Assembly: GCA_026119935.1 (NCBI GenBank)
Contig: JALRMH010000015.1
Location: 248,001 to 312,000 of the forward strand
Length of the DNA stretch: 64,000 nt
Origin: Endothia cerciana
Taxonomy: Eukaryota > Ascomycota > Sordariomycetes > Diaporthales > Cryphonectriaceae
Direction of reading: 5' to 3'
Shown here: piece by piece, positions 1-11,596 of the stretch
How positions within the stretch are numbered: the stretch's first letter is position 1
Layout of the letters: each line of letters begins with the position of its first letter
Position numbers and translations under genes: made by a program
The notes under the pieces: generated by a model
Database searches by the model: none
What the model was told of the DNA's origin: nothing
The model's input: only the letters and a program-made list of their open reading frames with translations

Positions 1-2578
1 AGAGAGGACCTGTGGAGACAACGATGAGAATAAGAGCTCGGCCTTCGAACACCCTAGGTTGTTATGGGCATCTTCCAAGGGTCTGGGAGTTAAGCGTACA
101 CGGCACGCAAATGATCGACGACATATTTGTCAGCCCTCAGACCAGCCTGCAACCCTGGACAACAGCGGCGACGAGGTCACTGCGCAACTTGGGGTCTGCG
201 GAACTGAGGTTTGCGGGCTAACGAGTCGACATCCTGTTTCTTGTGGCCGTGCACGACATCACCGGATGTAGCGAACCAGAAAAGGAACCACGGGCCCGTC
301 CTGACCGCCAGTCACAAAACTGGAGAGAAGGATTGCATTGCACACACCATCAAGCACTGGCGATGATATCGCAGTCCCGAGGCTAGTTCCCACAACGCCA
401 TGCGTGGTGGCGTTCTACATGCAAGAGCTCTGACATATCTAGTCTTATGATACGCTATCTGATCCGTGCGCTGTACCTTAATTCTTACCTTATGACCCCT
501 CAGGCACGATGGTGGGGACCGTGGCCTGACAATACATCCGCACCGCCGCGAGCGATCGTCATGCGCCTTCCGCAGCAGGGCAAGCCGCACACGGTTCATC
601 CGAAGGTAATGAATGTTCTCGAATACAGTGCCCGAAGCTAAGCTAAGCTGCCGCAACGGCGATGCTAGTTCATACGATAGTACGGCGAAGACTTACCCAA
701 GGGTCCCCTCTATCAACCTAACGGACTATCAGAACGGGCGCCGTTGGTGGGTTCTCTTTCTTCTTCTTTCTCCTTCTCTGCCCTCTTCTCCTCAGTACCT
801 TCCAGTAACTAGACCCATTATTCCACCGCGCTCGTCGTTGTTGTTGTTGTTGTTGTTGTTTATGTTTCCCCCCGATCTCCGTCTTAGTCCTCGCCGCGGG
901 TCTCCAGTGGGTCTCGACGGCGGCCAGGGCGGCTAAGGTATATTTGTACGGCAATCGAGGTAATTCGCCGATGTCGACAAGTGGTTCGCCAAAAATTCTA
1001 CGCTCGGCAGATGAGATGCCATGCGGGCGGCCGGGGTCACGGTACCCTCTTGACTCGGGGCGGCGAGAAAGCCCGATTATTTTTGGTAACGAACGGAGGC
1101 AGATCGCGGCGTCATAGCACTGCAGTAGTCCCCGCGCAGAATGTCGCCTGCGCGGCGTCGTTGAGGATGTGGCTCCACCAAGCTCTGGGGGACGCCTAGT
1201 TGCTGTGAGGAGGGGGTCCCCCTGCGATACTTGTCGGACGAAACTTCAAGAACGCTAGTACGGTCGAGACCAGATGAGTCGCTAGTGACAAGTGTTGCAG
1301 TTGTCCCTTGGCAGATACCTTCCAAGGTTGGCGTGCTCGTCGATACCTTCACCGGGCGAATCGTGGTGGACTTCCAGCTGTGTAGGCACACGCTTGCCAG
1401 TGACCTTTGCTCTGCTGGGTCTCTCTAGAGTGCTCAGAGAGGGGAGAGGCCAGAGGGCTCGGCTCTACGCCTTCCACCCTCGAACGCATAGGCCACTGTT
1501 GATCTTGACACGTTTCACCCGGTCATGCTTGTCAGGAGACTGTCAATCATCTGTCCGGTCTTCCTTGCTAGGCAGTAGCACAGTCCTTGAAGCCGGTTGT
1601 TATCTTTGCCCCTCGCCAGAGACCCGGGAATCTCTACCTAGATCCTATCTACGCAGAAAGCACCTTAAACTTTCCCGGTCGTCAAACTCAATCTAAGATC
1701 TCACGACGGGTCGCCGATTGCCAAGGCCTGGGACATACCAGGGTGCAGGTATGGAGGGCCCTAGAGTTAAGGCGAGCGATGTTGTGCGAACCAGCAACCT
1801 ACATGCAATCGCATCTCAGGAATTTGCGTCCGCATAGGCCCTCATCGGCTCGGCTTCAGGCCCAGGGCGAGACGACGGCGCCCATTCCAAATCCCGCCAG
1901 CCTCGCGGCATCACGAAGCATAAAGGGGCTAGCCAAGCAGAGGCGTTTATGTACGTGCCTTCGGCCCGATCACCGTTGCTTCAGCGACAAGTGCTCGTTT
2001 CGTCTGGTCGTTTTGTCCCGTTTCTGGTTGGCCTAGTCAAAGCCGTTGAGTCCCGCGGATCATAGTCCCTGCTTCTGGTATCTGCACCGGGTTCTAGGTT
2101 TCACGGTCAGCTGGCCAGTCCCAGGTTTTCCAGTCGTCAGACGACAGCTTATCTCTCCAATGTTCCTCTCAAGCCCGGTAGGTTTGATAGAAGTAGTGTG
2201 GGGATACCTTATCGCCTGGTCTCACAAGTAGATCTAGACTATAGATTATGGAGCTGGTGGCGAGGGTATGCGAAAATGCAGTTGCTGATTTTGCTTCCCC
2301 ATGAGAATCAGCCATAAACGCGACGGTGCTTGCTCTACGTGGGCCCCAGGGCTTCAATGCACTATTGACACCCTATACAAGGCTGGTTTCTGTGTGTGGG
2401 TTGCACGTGTACCTGTTCATGTTTCTAAATTGAGGCATTAAACATAGAAGATGGCATAAAGATCCATAATATCAACTGGGCATGTAAACTCGAGCAAGGA
2501 AGCAGCAGAAACACGCACCCGCATCTCACGTGAAAAGAGACGGAAGAGTTAAGCATCGGTTTCAAATACACATCGCCC
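1..2578. other. gene-poor left flank
   Basis: No open frame here shows a recognisable domain or convincing splice-linked exons; the frames are short and look like chance. It contains a pyrimidine-rich stretch around 748-790 and a GTT microsatellite at 837-860. The right edge is the 3' flank of the oxidase gene that ends at 2579. Confidence 0.5.
837..860. repeat. (GTT)8 microsatellite
   Basis: Eight perfect GTT units, in a region with no recognised gene. Confidence 0.9.
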
Positions 2579-4623
2579 TCATGCCGCGGCACCATCGTGG
2601 CGTTCGGCAATGGTTGACCTCAGTTCTCTGAACCTTTTCGGCCAAATGCCCATCTTCCCCGGAGATAGCACGCCGTTAGGGTCAAGTGAGTCCTAGGACC
2701 TGTCTTTAAAACTCGTTCATGGTGGAAGGGTCGACGGTTTCTTACCTTGATGGTCTCAACGAACCTGCGGTATGCATGGTTATTGAAATCGAAAAGTTCA
2801 GCAGTCTGGTCTGGACAGTGTCCGATTAGTACTCGCCCAAAGCAATCCCAGAATCATCAGACTAGCGGGTCTTACCCATATGGTTGATGTGGGACCTGTA
2901 TTTTGCGAATCCCATCTTCTTTCCCGCCTCAAAGAGCCCATTGTAGATGTTGTCGATCGCCTGCCGCTGTTGAGGATTCGTCTTGTCGAAGCACAGCATG
3001 CAGACAAAGACCGCATGTCTCTGCGACATGAAGAAGTCACAGCACAGATCGAAACCCTGCGACTCGTACACCTTGCGAGCAGCCGTCACCCACTCCCTCA
3101 TGGTCTTTCCATCCAGCGGCACGATAGGGGAGTACGCACCATGAGCACCGATACCGCCGCCGTCCTTTGAGTTGTAGTAGCTGACCATCGGGATTGAAAA
3201 CATACTCGGCACACCCACAAACATCCCCCCGTACGGCTGCGGGACGTCTAACGCCCCCAGCAGCCTGCCGTCATCTCCACCAGAGAATACCACGTTGCGC
3301 AGCCGCCCTGTCGGCGCCTCCTTCTCCACAACGCGCTGGACTTCGTCGTACTGTGCCTGCAGGATATTCTCTGGCCCGTACAGTCCCCATTTGACAGTCC
3401 AGAAGCCCGCGTCGAGCTGCTTCTGCATCTCTTTCAGCCGCCACTCAGGGATCGGGCCCTCCTTGTCCCAGTACGTGTGGCGCGGAGCTATGAGCGCGGA
3501 CCACTCGACGAGGCTGAAGACGTAGACGACGGTCGGCAGGATGCCGCTGCGGCGCATAGCGCCGAAGACGTCAGTTATGGTCTCGATATCACCAAACTCC
3601 GGCATGTCAAAGGTGCAGGACATAAAGGCCTGCGGCTGGGGCGTCATGTGGATGCCGAGCTTGGTGACGATCCCGAGGTTACTCTGGAGGAAGAGCCCGT
3701 CTATCGTGGGGCCGAAGGATAAATGGGTGAGGTGGGCTGAGGGCGAGGTGGACATGGCAAACTGGCCCGTTCGGACAACGTCGCCATTGGCCAGGACGAC
3801 TTCGAGCCCGGCCATGTTTTCATGGTGGATTCCGGATGGCACGAAGCCCATACCACGATCCAAAGTCTAGACGCAGGTGAGTGTTGGCTCTGGTCAACTT
3901 CTACAGGGCCTAGATACTCACGTTTCCAACGACGCTCCCCCATCCGAGAGAGGCGGTGCTTGGCCAGACCTTAAGGTTGTTCTTCGCGCAGTGAGCGTAG
4001 AGGTCTCCGAATGTGACACCAGGCTCCACAACGGCATATGCGAATTTTTCGTTGACCTCCAGGATTTTATCCATCCGGTGCATATCCATGATGATGGATC
4101 CATTGACAATTGGGGCTGGTCCGCCGTACCTGGCAGAGGTTCAGTGGTGTTCTCAGGAGGAAATCTTCTGTCTAGGAAGACTCACCCCAGATTCTTGCCG
4201 CGGGAAATGGTCCACACTGGGATCTTGAAGTTATTGACAACCTTTAAAGCTGCCTGCAGCTCCTCCAACGACGCCGGACTAGATAGGGAGACCTCAGCGG
4301 CTGGCTCGTTGAACAAGCCAAGGAGGGGAGCAAGGACTGAAAGGTGTAACAGCTCACCAGATAGCAGCACCAGGAAGATTCCGCTCATGTCCTCCTTCTG
4401 GGATCTCATACGGGTCGACATATTCCTTCAGCTTCTCGCCCTTGTACACAGAATCCCCACCAAGGGCTTCTGCGATCTGTGCGAGTGCTTCGTCGAAGTC
4501 CTTTCTGGACACGCCTGGTGGCAAGACAGCCGGAATGCCTTCCAGCACAGGTTGGCTGAAGGTTTCCTCGTGCGCGGCCTGGTAGACTGGGTCGGCGTAT
4601 CTAGGGTCCTGCTCTACGACCAT
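2579..4623 (-). CDS. vanillyl-alcohol-oxidase-type FAD oxidase
   Basis: Predicted to oxidise para-substituted phenols such as vanillyl or 4-hydroxybenzyl alcohol, using FAD and releasing H2O2 (VAO/4-cresol-hydroxylase family). Six exons join cleanly: 4623-4358, 4278-4186, 4129-3922, 3866-2876, 2810-2746 and 2692-2579, giving 578 residues, close to the usual ~560. The N-terminal half is an FAD_binding_4 (PCMH) domain with the YGGPAP and VVEPGVTFGDLY motifs. The C-terminal half is a cap/FAD-oxidase_C domain ending with DPNGVLSPGKMGIWP, a hallmark of VAO-type enzymes. A QRHAVF segment lies where related enzymes may carry the covalent-FAD histidine, but this needs alignment. No signal peptide is seen, so it is probably peroxisomal or cytosolic. 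It is divergent from the FAD hydroxylase at 5531. Substrate is inferred from family only. Confidence 0.9.
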
Positions 4624-5530
4624 GATGACAACTGTAGCTGATGTCTATAGTCAAGTTGTAGAATCACTCAATTGCTGGTTTGTAGTTCGAAGACTCTACC
4701 GGGATGGAATGACATCTATCTTTGAGGTCCGGGACTGTTGTGGTGCTACCCTGGGCTGTGCCCCCTCCGAACTTGGCAAGGAGAACTACCAAGCGCTCTG
4801 TCATCGGCTCCAGATGTAGATGCGGCCAAAAGAGGTCCCGGTCCCTCGGATAGATCTCACCGGGTGAGGAGACTAGCTGTCATGGTGGCGTTTAACCGAA
4901 AGTCTGACGTCTCCAGCCATGACTGCATCGCATAGCGAGTAATTTAGCCGCTCGAGGATGGGGTCAGGTACCGTTGCAATGAGTTGTACCATGAGGATTG
5001 GAGCATCTAGACTTGTTGGTCTGCATGTCGAGCAAGAAGCATAATCAGAGCACCGGAGACTCTCTTTGTATTCGCAAGATCGAAGGGCTTGCATGAGGCG
5101 TTCGAGAAGGACACACGGCCCCTCCAAGCCAACATGACCTTCAGCCATCACCAGGCAAAGGCGTTAGGAGACACATTCTCATGCCCAGACAGCGATCGAA
5201 AACTGTTTCATGAGACAGGTCAGGACAATAGTCATCGGGCTCTGCGTTCCCCGCAGTCCCGAGGTCTCCACAAATGCCACGCAGTGCCCCTGATGCTGAC
5301 CAACGCAGATCACCAGAAGACTGCACGGCAATTCAATATGAGGAGGGGGATTGAGCGGTAAGCGAAGGTACCGGCTGAATATATAGTTCCGAGGCCGTGG
5401 CCTGGTACGAGCTAAGCACTACGGCTCGTGAGACATGAAGAACATCTCGGCGGAAACCAGACGTAGTTACGGTTGTTGGTCCTTTGTTGTATCACAACAC
5501 ATACAAGATTCCCAATAGAACGCTCACAAA
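4624..5530. promoter_or_regulatory. divergent intergenic promoter region
   Basis: This 0.9 kb separates the two divergent flavoprotein genes and must hold both promoters. A TATA-like AATATATAG lies at 5378-5386, about 150 bp before the plus-strand start. No gene was recognised inside it. Shared regulation is plausible but is inference. Confidence 0.45.
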
Positions 5531-7140
5531 ATGTCGGAGGGACTGAAGACAGACCTCAATGTGAGTATCGAGACCACAGCTAGCGTGTGCACACCATACT
5601 GACTGCGAAGGTCATTATCGTTGGCGCTGGGCCCGCCGGGCTCATCATAGCCCTGATGCTGGCGCAGAAGGGCACCAGGTCTACCGTTCTGGAAAGGTCG
5701 GGCGATATCGACCGTAACCCGAGAGCCAGCTTCTACAGCAGCCCTACCATCTACGAGCTCAGGCGGGCCGGGCTGATGGAGGATATCATGAAGAAGGCAT
5801 TCGTTCCGGATGGCGTCTCTTGGCGCATATCGGGCGAGCCTTTTGAGAAGATTTGCACAGTCTTGTCTGACAATCCGCCGGGAGGCGAGACTATGATCTC
5901 GTTGCCTCTGAATGAGCTGCTACCTCTGATGGCGGATCATTTATCTCGATATACAGCCGGAAAAGTCTTGTTCAATCACGAGGTCGTGTCCATTGGCCAG
6001 GATGACAACAAGGCCTGGGTCAATGTGGTAACTCCGGATGGGGAGAAGAGGTTTGAGGGGGACTATGTTCTGGGCTGTGATGGTGCGAACAGCAAGATCC
6101 GACGAGAACTATTCGGCAACAGTTTTCCGGGTTTCACCTGGGACAAACAGATCGTCGCAACAAATGTGAGTGGCCCAGCACGTCAATGTAGAGTGCCAGT
6201 CTGACAGAAAGCCAGGTGTATTATCCTAAATTTAAGGACTATAAATGGACAACTTCGACGTTCCAGGTGCATCCGGAACACTTTCCGAGTGAGTCTAAAG
6301 CGCAGGGCCCTAGGCGCTCCTTAGATATCGCGTCTTGGCAATCTCGGATGGATCGCTTTCTTCAATGAAAGTCTGCCAAGAACTCGACACTAACCTATGC
6401 CTCCGAAAAGTGATCGCCCAGATCTCCAATGACGGTATGCTCCGTATCACGTACGGCGAAGATGGTGTTCTGACAACGGAGCATATGCGGGAGCGCCAAC
6501 CTTGGAAATTCAAGATGTTCGTTCCTGGGGCTCCTGAACCGGAGGAATACAAGATTGTGAACTTCAGCCCGTACAGGATCCACCAGCGGTGCGCGGAAAG
6601 CCTGAGGAAAGGTCGCTTCGTCTTGGCAGCCGACGCTGCTCATTTGTGTAATCCATTGTAAGTTGCCTGTCCGCAATTTGTTCTGCGTCTAGCCTCCCCT
6701 TCATAATATGGCGGTAGGGTCTGACCTGGGAAATTTCTCAGCGGCGGCATGGGACTCACGGGCGGACTAGTTGATGCTGGCAACCTCTTCGACTGCCTGT
6801 ACGGTATTGCCACTGGCCAGGCGGAAGATAGCATTCTGGACAAGTATTCTGAGGTCCGGATTCAAAAGTACAAAGAGGTCATCGACCCAATCTCCAGCTC
6901 TAACATTCGGCGTCTATGGGATCCGAGTCCGGAAGCCATCAAAGCGGATCCCTTTTTCCAGGCCATCGAACGTGCCAAGGTAGACAAAGAATTCGAGCAG
7001 CAGATGAAGCAGGTACGGATCTGATCAACCTGTTCCCAGTTGGCACTTTCGAAGTCCCAGTGTCTCTAACTTCAGCACAGGGATTGAATGCCGTTATGCA
7101 TGATTTCACACAATACTATAAGCCCAAACCAGGTCATTAG
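5531..7140 (+). CDS. FAD-dependent aromatic hydroxylase (PheA/MhpA-like)
   Basis: A class A flavoprotein monooxygenase expected to hydroxylate a phenolic ring using NAD(P)H and O2. Proposed exons are 5531-5560, 5611-6165, 6216-6288, 6411-6657, 6742-7012 and 7081-7140 (411 residues). The first exon encodes only ten residues; ATG 5531 was chosen because the next frame opening uses GTG and lacks an ATG. The Rossmann motif VIIVGAGPAGL starts the second exon, a CDGANSKIRR motif lies near residue 170, and RFVLAADAAHLCNPFGGMGLTGG is the second FAD/ribityl motif (split here by intron 4). Intron 3 (6289-6410) ends after a perfect ACTAAC branch site. The thioredoxin-like C-terminal domain of phenol hydroxylases is absent. 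Neighbours (VAO-type oxidase, MFS transporter) fit aromatic metabolism; the exact substrate is unknown. Confidence 0.88.
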
Positions 7141-7480
7141 GTTTCGGCCAGACCAAAGAAGGCATGGCGGCCCCAGAGCCGCGACCAGATCCCCCAAAGC
7201 ACGTCTCTTCCCTCGTTGAAGACGCCACACTGTATGAAGGTCTCAAGCTTTTGAGGACCTGTTGTATATAGTTTTTTTTTGGGGGGGGGGGGGAGGCAGT
7301 ACAAGATTAAGTCTAAATGAGTTCGCCTCTGTGTATCTAGGAAATTCAAGCCTGTACCGTATGAAATAAGAGGTCAAGTACTTGTGACGCCGTTCCACTC
7401 CGTTCGAGAAAAAAAAACACTACCGTCTAAAAAAGCCTCCAGACAATCTTGATTATTGGCCTTTAACCGAGGCTGACACC
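7141..7480. other. convergent 3' intergenic region
   Basis: A 340-bp gap between two convergent genes. It contains a T9G13 tract at 7272-7293 about 130 bp after the hydroxylase stop. Nothing else was recognised. Confidence 0.6.
7272..7293. repeat. T9G13 homopolymer tract
   Basis: Nine T followed by thirteen G. It is the exact reverse complement of the C13A9 tract at 43328-43349. It is one of thirteen long C or G tracts in the window. Confidence 0.9.
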
Positions 7481-9448
7481 TCAGTGTGCCATTACAGGCC
7501 CGCCCACGTACTTCCCTTTATCCTTCACTCCAAAAATGCTTGCCAGGATTCCCACGCCGGCGAGACCGACAACACACCAAAGCCCCGTCTCGTACTGCCG
7601 GAGCTCAGAGTGGCCCTTGTTGACGTCGACAGCCTGGACCACGGCGCTCGACAGCGCAAGTCCGACACCGCTGCCGATCTGGAAGGCGGTGTTTATCATG
7701 CCCCCGCAGAGAGACTTGACATTGGCCGGCACAGATGCCAACAGGACCACGGTGATGGTGCAGTAAACGATCGTAGTGCCCGCCACGCTGAGGACCGTGG
7801 TCGGGAAGACATGTTTCCAGAAGTCCAGATCGCTCGGCTGCATCACGGCCGAGGAGATCGGGGCCAGAGTGCAGATGACCATGCCCGTGACGAGCATCCA
7901 CTTGGCGTTGAACCATTCCAACGCCCGCGACATGCTCAGGCTACAGATGAAGCCTGTGGCACCCATCGGTAGGAATCTAACCGCAGTCTCTCCTGCGCTG
8001 AACTTGTTGACCTCCTGGCAGATGAGTGTCGTATAGTAGATGGCAGTCTGGTAGCCGCCGTACATGACAAACCCACCAACCCACAGGGCTGCAAAATTCT
8101 CGAGTTTCCACAGTGAGAGGGGCATGATCGGGTTGGGAACTTTCTTTTCGACCCAGGTGAACCCCACGATCATGGCCATGCTGAGGATGAGCAGCACGAT
8201 GATGAAGGCCTTGCCCCAGCCGTACTCACCGCCGCTGGAGAGTACGAAACTGAGCAGGATCAGCCCTCCGGTGGACAGGCCCGCCCCGACGAAATCGAGC
8301 TTCGGCCGGGCGTGGCCATCCTCTCGGTCCCTGGGCAAGCAGAACCAGCCGAGTGTACCCAGCGTGCCGGTGACGATCACGGCCACGTAGAAGATGTAGC
8401 GCCATCCCAGCGAGGATGTCAGGAATCCACCAAACATCAGGCCCATGCAGAAGCCGACAGCGCCGGCGGAACCAAATATGGTCAAAGCCAGAGTCTGGTC
8501 TTTGGCGACGAAATAGTTGCTGATCATCCCGACGGCGCTGGGGACGGTCATCGCGGCCCCGATCCCCTGCATCGCTCTGAAGATGGCAATGGAGATGAAG
8601 TTGGGGGCGAAGCCATTCGCGATCGTCCAGAGGCTCAGCTTCGCCATGCCGCAGCAGAAGATCAGCTTCCGGCCGTACCTGTCCGACAGCACGCCTGCCA
8701 GCAACAAGAACCCGCCAAAGGTAAGAGTGTAGGCTGAGATAAGCCATTGAAGGTCTGAGTTGCTGACCCCGAAGTCCTTCTGGATGGCCGGCAAGGCGAT
8801 GTTGATGCTGGTCATAAAGACATTATCCATCAGCTGTGCACCGCATGTGCAGAGCAGCACAAGGGCGCCACGCCAGGAGGCGATAACGCCTATGTCAGGG
8901 TAGGCATGGCCCACGCCCAGCTCGTGTTCCGTTTCACCCTGGGGTGATTGCGGTGAGGCAGGGGCAGTGGTCCTGTCGATGCCAAAGTATTCCTTCGGCT
9001 CCAGTCCTCGTATACCTGGGGTCGAGGGGGATGGTGGGCGGGTGGATGCTGGCGTGGGCAGGTTTGAAGGGACCTCACGGATGGTACTGGGCAGCCCTGG
9101 CTTGGCCGCACGAGGTCTCTGGATGACGGGCAGCTCAAAGATGTTGTCCTGCGACTCCCGCCGTTGGCGGAGCTGTCCCGCACCGCCGGCCCCACTGATG
9201 GCGGACGCGCTCCTGGCCAGGGCCTCGAGCTCCTCGTCGTCGACCACGACCTGGGAGTTCCGCCGCGGGTCATCGGAGAACCTCACGCTGTGCCTGGACG
9301 CAGTGCTTCGCCGGCGGAGAGGGATGCCAGGCAAGCCCAATGGGGGGACGAGTGTGGGAGCTTCTTCAAGAGCCGACGTCCGGCGGTGCAGGGACGCACC
9401 ATCGCCGTCCTGGGACGCGCGGACCTCGTAGTCGTTACTGGCGCGCAT
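7481..9448 (-). CDS. MFS drug:H+ antiporter-type transporter (DHA2-like)
   Basis: A 655-residue single-exon integral membrane transporter, probably at the plasma membrane, expected to move small organic molecules by proton antiport. Residues 1 to ~185 form a long, disordered, Ser/Arg/Pro-rich cytosolic tail. The first membrane helix starts near WRGALVLLCTCGAQLMDNVF. The MFS motif A (GVLSDRYGRKLIF) follows the second helix, and the antiporter motif C region is GIGAAMTVPSAVGM. The number of hydrophobic stretches suggests 14 helices, as in DHA2. It starts at an ATG at 9448 and ends PVMAH. It lies tail-to-tail with the aromatic hydroxylase, so export or import of aromatic compounds is an attractive but unproven role. 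The long N-terminal extension is unusual compared with most DHA2 proteins. Confidence 0.9.
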   Translation of the reverse strand: MRASNDYEVRASQDGDGASLHRRTSALEEAPTLVPPLGLPGIPLRRRSTASRHSVRFSDDPRRNSQVVVDDEELEALARSASAISGAGGAGQLRQRRESQDNIFELPVIQRPRAAKPGLPSTIREVPSNLPTPASTRPPSPSTPGIRGLEPKEYFGIDRTTAPASPQSPQGETEHELGVGHAYPDIGVIASWRGALVLLCTCGAQLMDNVFMTSINIALPAIQKDFGVSNSDLQWLISAYTLTFGGFLLLAGVLSDRYGRKLIFCCGMAKLSLWTIANGFAPNFISIAIFRAMQGIGAAMTVPSAVGMISNYFVAKDQTLALTIFGSAGAVGFCMGLMFGGFLTSSLGWRYIFYVAVIVTGTLGTLGWFCLPRDREDGHARPKLDFVGAGLSTGGLILLSFVLSSGGEYGWGKAFIIVLLILSMAMIVGFTWVEKKVPNPIMPLSLWKLENFAALWVGGFVMYGGYQTAIYYTTLICQEVNKFSAGETAVRFLPMGATGFICSLSMSRALEWFNAKWMLVTGMVICTLAPISSAVMQPSDLDFWKHVFPTTVLSVAGTTIVYCTITVVLLASVPANVKSLCGGMINTAFQIGSGVGLALSSAVVQAVDVNKGHSELRQYETGLWCVVGLAGVGILASIFGVKDKGKYVGGPVMAH

Positions 9449-11596
9449 TTTTTATCTCTTTTTTATTATGGGTTTTCCTTAAACGACTGATCGACCGAGG
9501 TCAGAATTAGCGAGAGGAGATGCAGGGACACACTGTGTCCCGTTTATACAGGATGGACTGACGAGGCCATCTCCAGGTCGACAAGCGCCCGTCTGCACAT
9601 GCATTCATGCCTAATAGTGGACATGATGTAAAGAGACCACAAAAAAAGGTCGCCACATTGACAAGATTTGTCTTCTGAGAGCTTGCTGGCCGCAAGTTGC
9701 CTGCATAGGTGGAGCCCTTGGGGACCCACCAACGACCCTGCTTGAGGGTTGCAACCGGAGCATTGTAGGCAGTTTTCGCCGAAAATCACTACATTTGGAT
9801 CTAGGTCTACTACCCACACGACCCTAACCCTTCTAGAACCCACCTCCTACTATATGTTTCTTTGTCTTCTGTAGACGGTCAAGGCTTAGAGAACGAATAG
9901 GCCTTGCGTGCGCATGTAACCAACGATGCCAGCCGTTGTCATCCCATCCCAGTGTCTTAGCAATGTTGCCAAACAGTACTACCAAAACTCCGGTCTTCTT
10001 TCTCTTTCCCATATTGTCAGGTGGGCGTAGCTGACATCGACAACGAAGGTTGATCTCCAACAATACTCTTGTGGAGTTTCATAAGAACTTAGCCCCTCCT
10101 TTCACAGTCCATTCTAGCTCTTGTTCAAAGGTACCTAAAAGATGTAAATTCCTGCCGCTCCGCGATCCAAGTCCTGTTTGTCTGAGGAGTCTCCTCACAC
10201 CAGTATTCCAGTGCCCAACATTGTGCAATCATCGGTTGGAAGTTGCGACCGTGTCCTGAAGACAAATCTCACAGTAAGCACTACTACGTCTTACACAAAA
10301 TCGAACGGAGAAGGGAAAAAAAAAGATGTCTTCGCCCGCAGCTTCTGTCACTGTTTGCATGTCCAGTGCGGTGTTGATCACCGTTTGGCATATGACTCTG
10401 CTCAAGCTCGCTCTTGGGCGTCGTGCGATCAGTACGGGCACAAGCAAGGGATACCACCAAGTGTGAAGGCTGGCTGAATGTTTGAGGTATTTCTAGAACC
10501 AATGTCCGAAATACCCGACGGCTTCCATGGCCGAGGGTGTGGATGCATGGTCGCTTGCACTGGTGAGGAACTAGAACCTGGAGTTTTACTCCCACCAGGG
10601 CAAGGCTGCTAGCTCTGAATATGCATGGGATCAGAAGGAGTCCAATGGTTGGACTTCCTCCTCGTGAGTTGTGCATCCCTTGAGGTCTGTGTCTTTTGCT
10701 TAAAAGAAAGGCAGGTCATTTTAAACCCCCCTCCGATTGGCGCTCCGAGGATCTCATGCCTGGGTCGTAGGTACTGAATCTAATATATTGCATAGGGAAA
10801 CCTGTTGGACTACTGGTAAAATGACGTGTATGACACGAGCTATCGCAACGACGAAGTGACCGTCGCTTTCGAAGTGGCTGGAGAACCCGGTATAAACCTG
10901 GACTAGACCTTCTCCAGTGGGGTTGCGCACGAACACGCTATCTAGGTACGTAAGAGCACAGAGCTCGTTATATCGGCATCGTGGTGACCATTCCGTCCCA
11001 GGACCTTGACCCAATTTTATCACCTTCAGATTTTGGTCCTCCGCTGTGAAACCGACCAGGTGGACTTGCAAAGGACGAGCGTGTACGGTGGGGGTTCATG
11101 ACATTGAAAATTAAGGTAGGATAATTATCCAAGTTCTCTACTTGCCCTCCTCGCTGGCGAGAGCTCTCTTGGCGCAGCGGACGGGGTGACCAGCGACGTC
11201 GTAAAGCTCGTCCGCACGATGTTTGGCGGAAAAGACAATCGGCTCCCAGCCCGGCGACAGATCTTCTGGCCCGAGCTTAGTAGCGAGCTTTCCAGCCCAG
11301 CCGAGTTATGTCCCACCCTGCTCACCCCCCTTCGCGACCCTTCCCAAGATGCGGTGATGTGCGTTGAAGCCAGCCGGCGCGGGAAGCAGCCAGCCTGCCC
11401 GTCCTAGAGAGTACCAAGCAATCCAGGGCGCACAGCAGCCGGCAGTACTGTCTTCCCACCCAGGTCAACGGCCCGCTATCAATGGCAGGGGTTTGCCGCC
11501 CAGTCATTCTCAGCTGCGACAGTTGGCTGTCCAGGGCCCAAAGCCGAGCGCCGTCGACGAGGACTTGTGGATCTCTTGACCAGACGCCGCGGGCCC
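9449..11596. other. intergenic region without recognised gene
   Basis: About 2.1 kb between the starts of the MFS gene and the 3' end of the O-fucosyltransferase-like gene. The short open frames show no domain, no consistent codon bias and no splice-joined exons. The proximal part must carry the MFS promoter. Confidence 0.5.

Noticed and set aside
1077..1391. Ser/Thr-rich minus-strand frame
   Set aside because: Composition alone; no domain, no Kozak context and no neighbouring exons.
5587..6204. Alternative GTG start (MHTILTAK) for the FAD hydroxylase
   Set aside because: GTG is not a normal nuclear start in fungi; ATG 5531 with a 50-bp GT-AG intron keeps the frame and leads directly into the FAD motif.
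10754..11071. 105-codon minus-strand frame, faintly lectin-like (Trp-Ser-Pro, Tyr patches)
   Set aside because: No repeated blades, no signal peptide, mixed codon use and no joinable exons; too weak to annotate.
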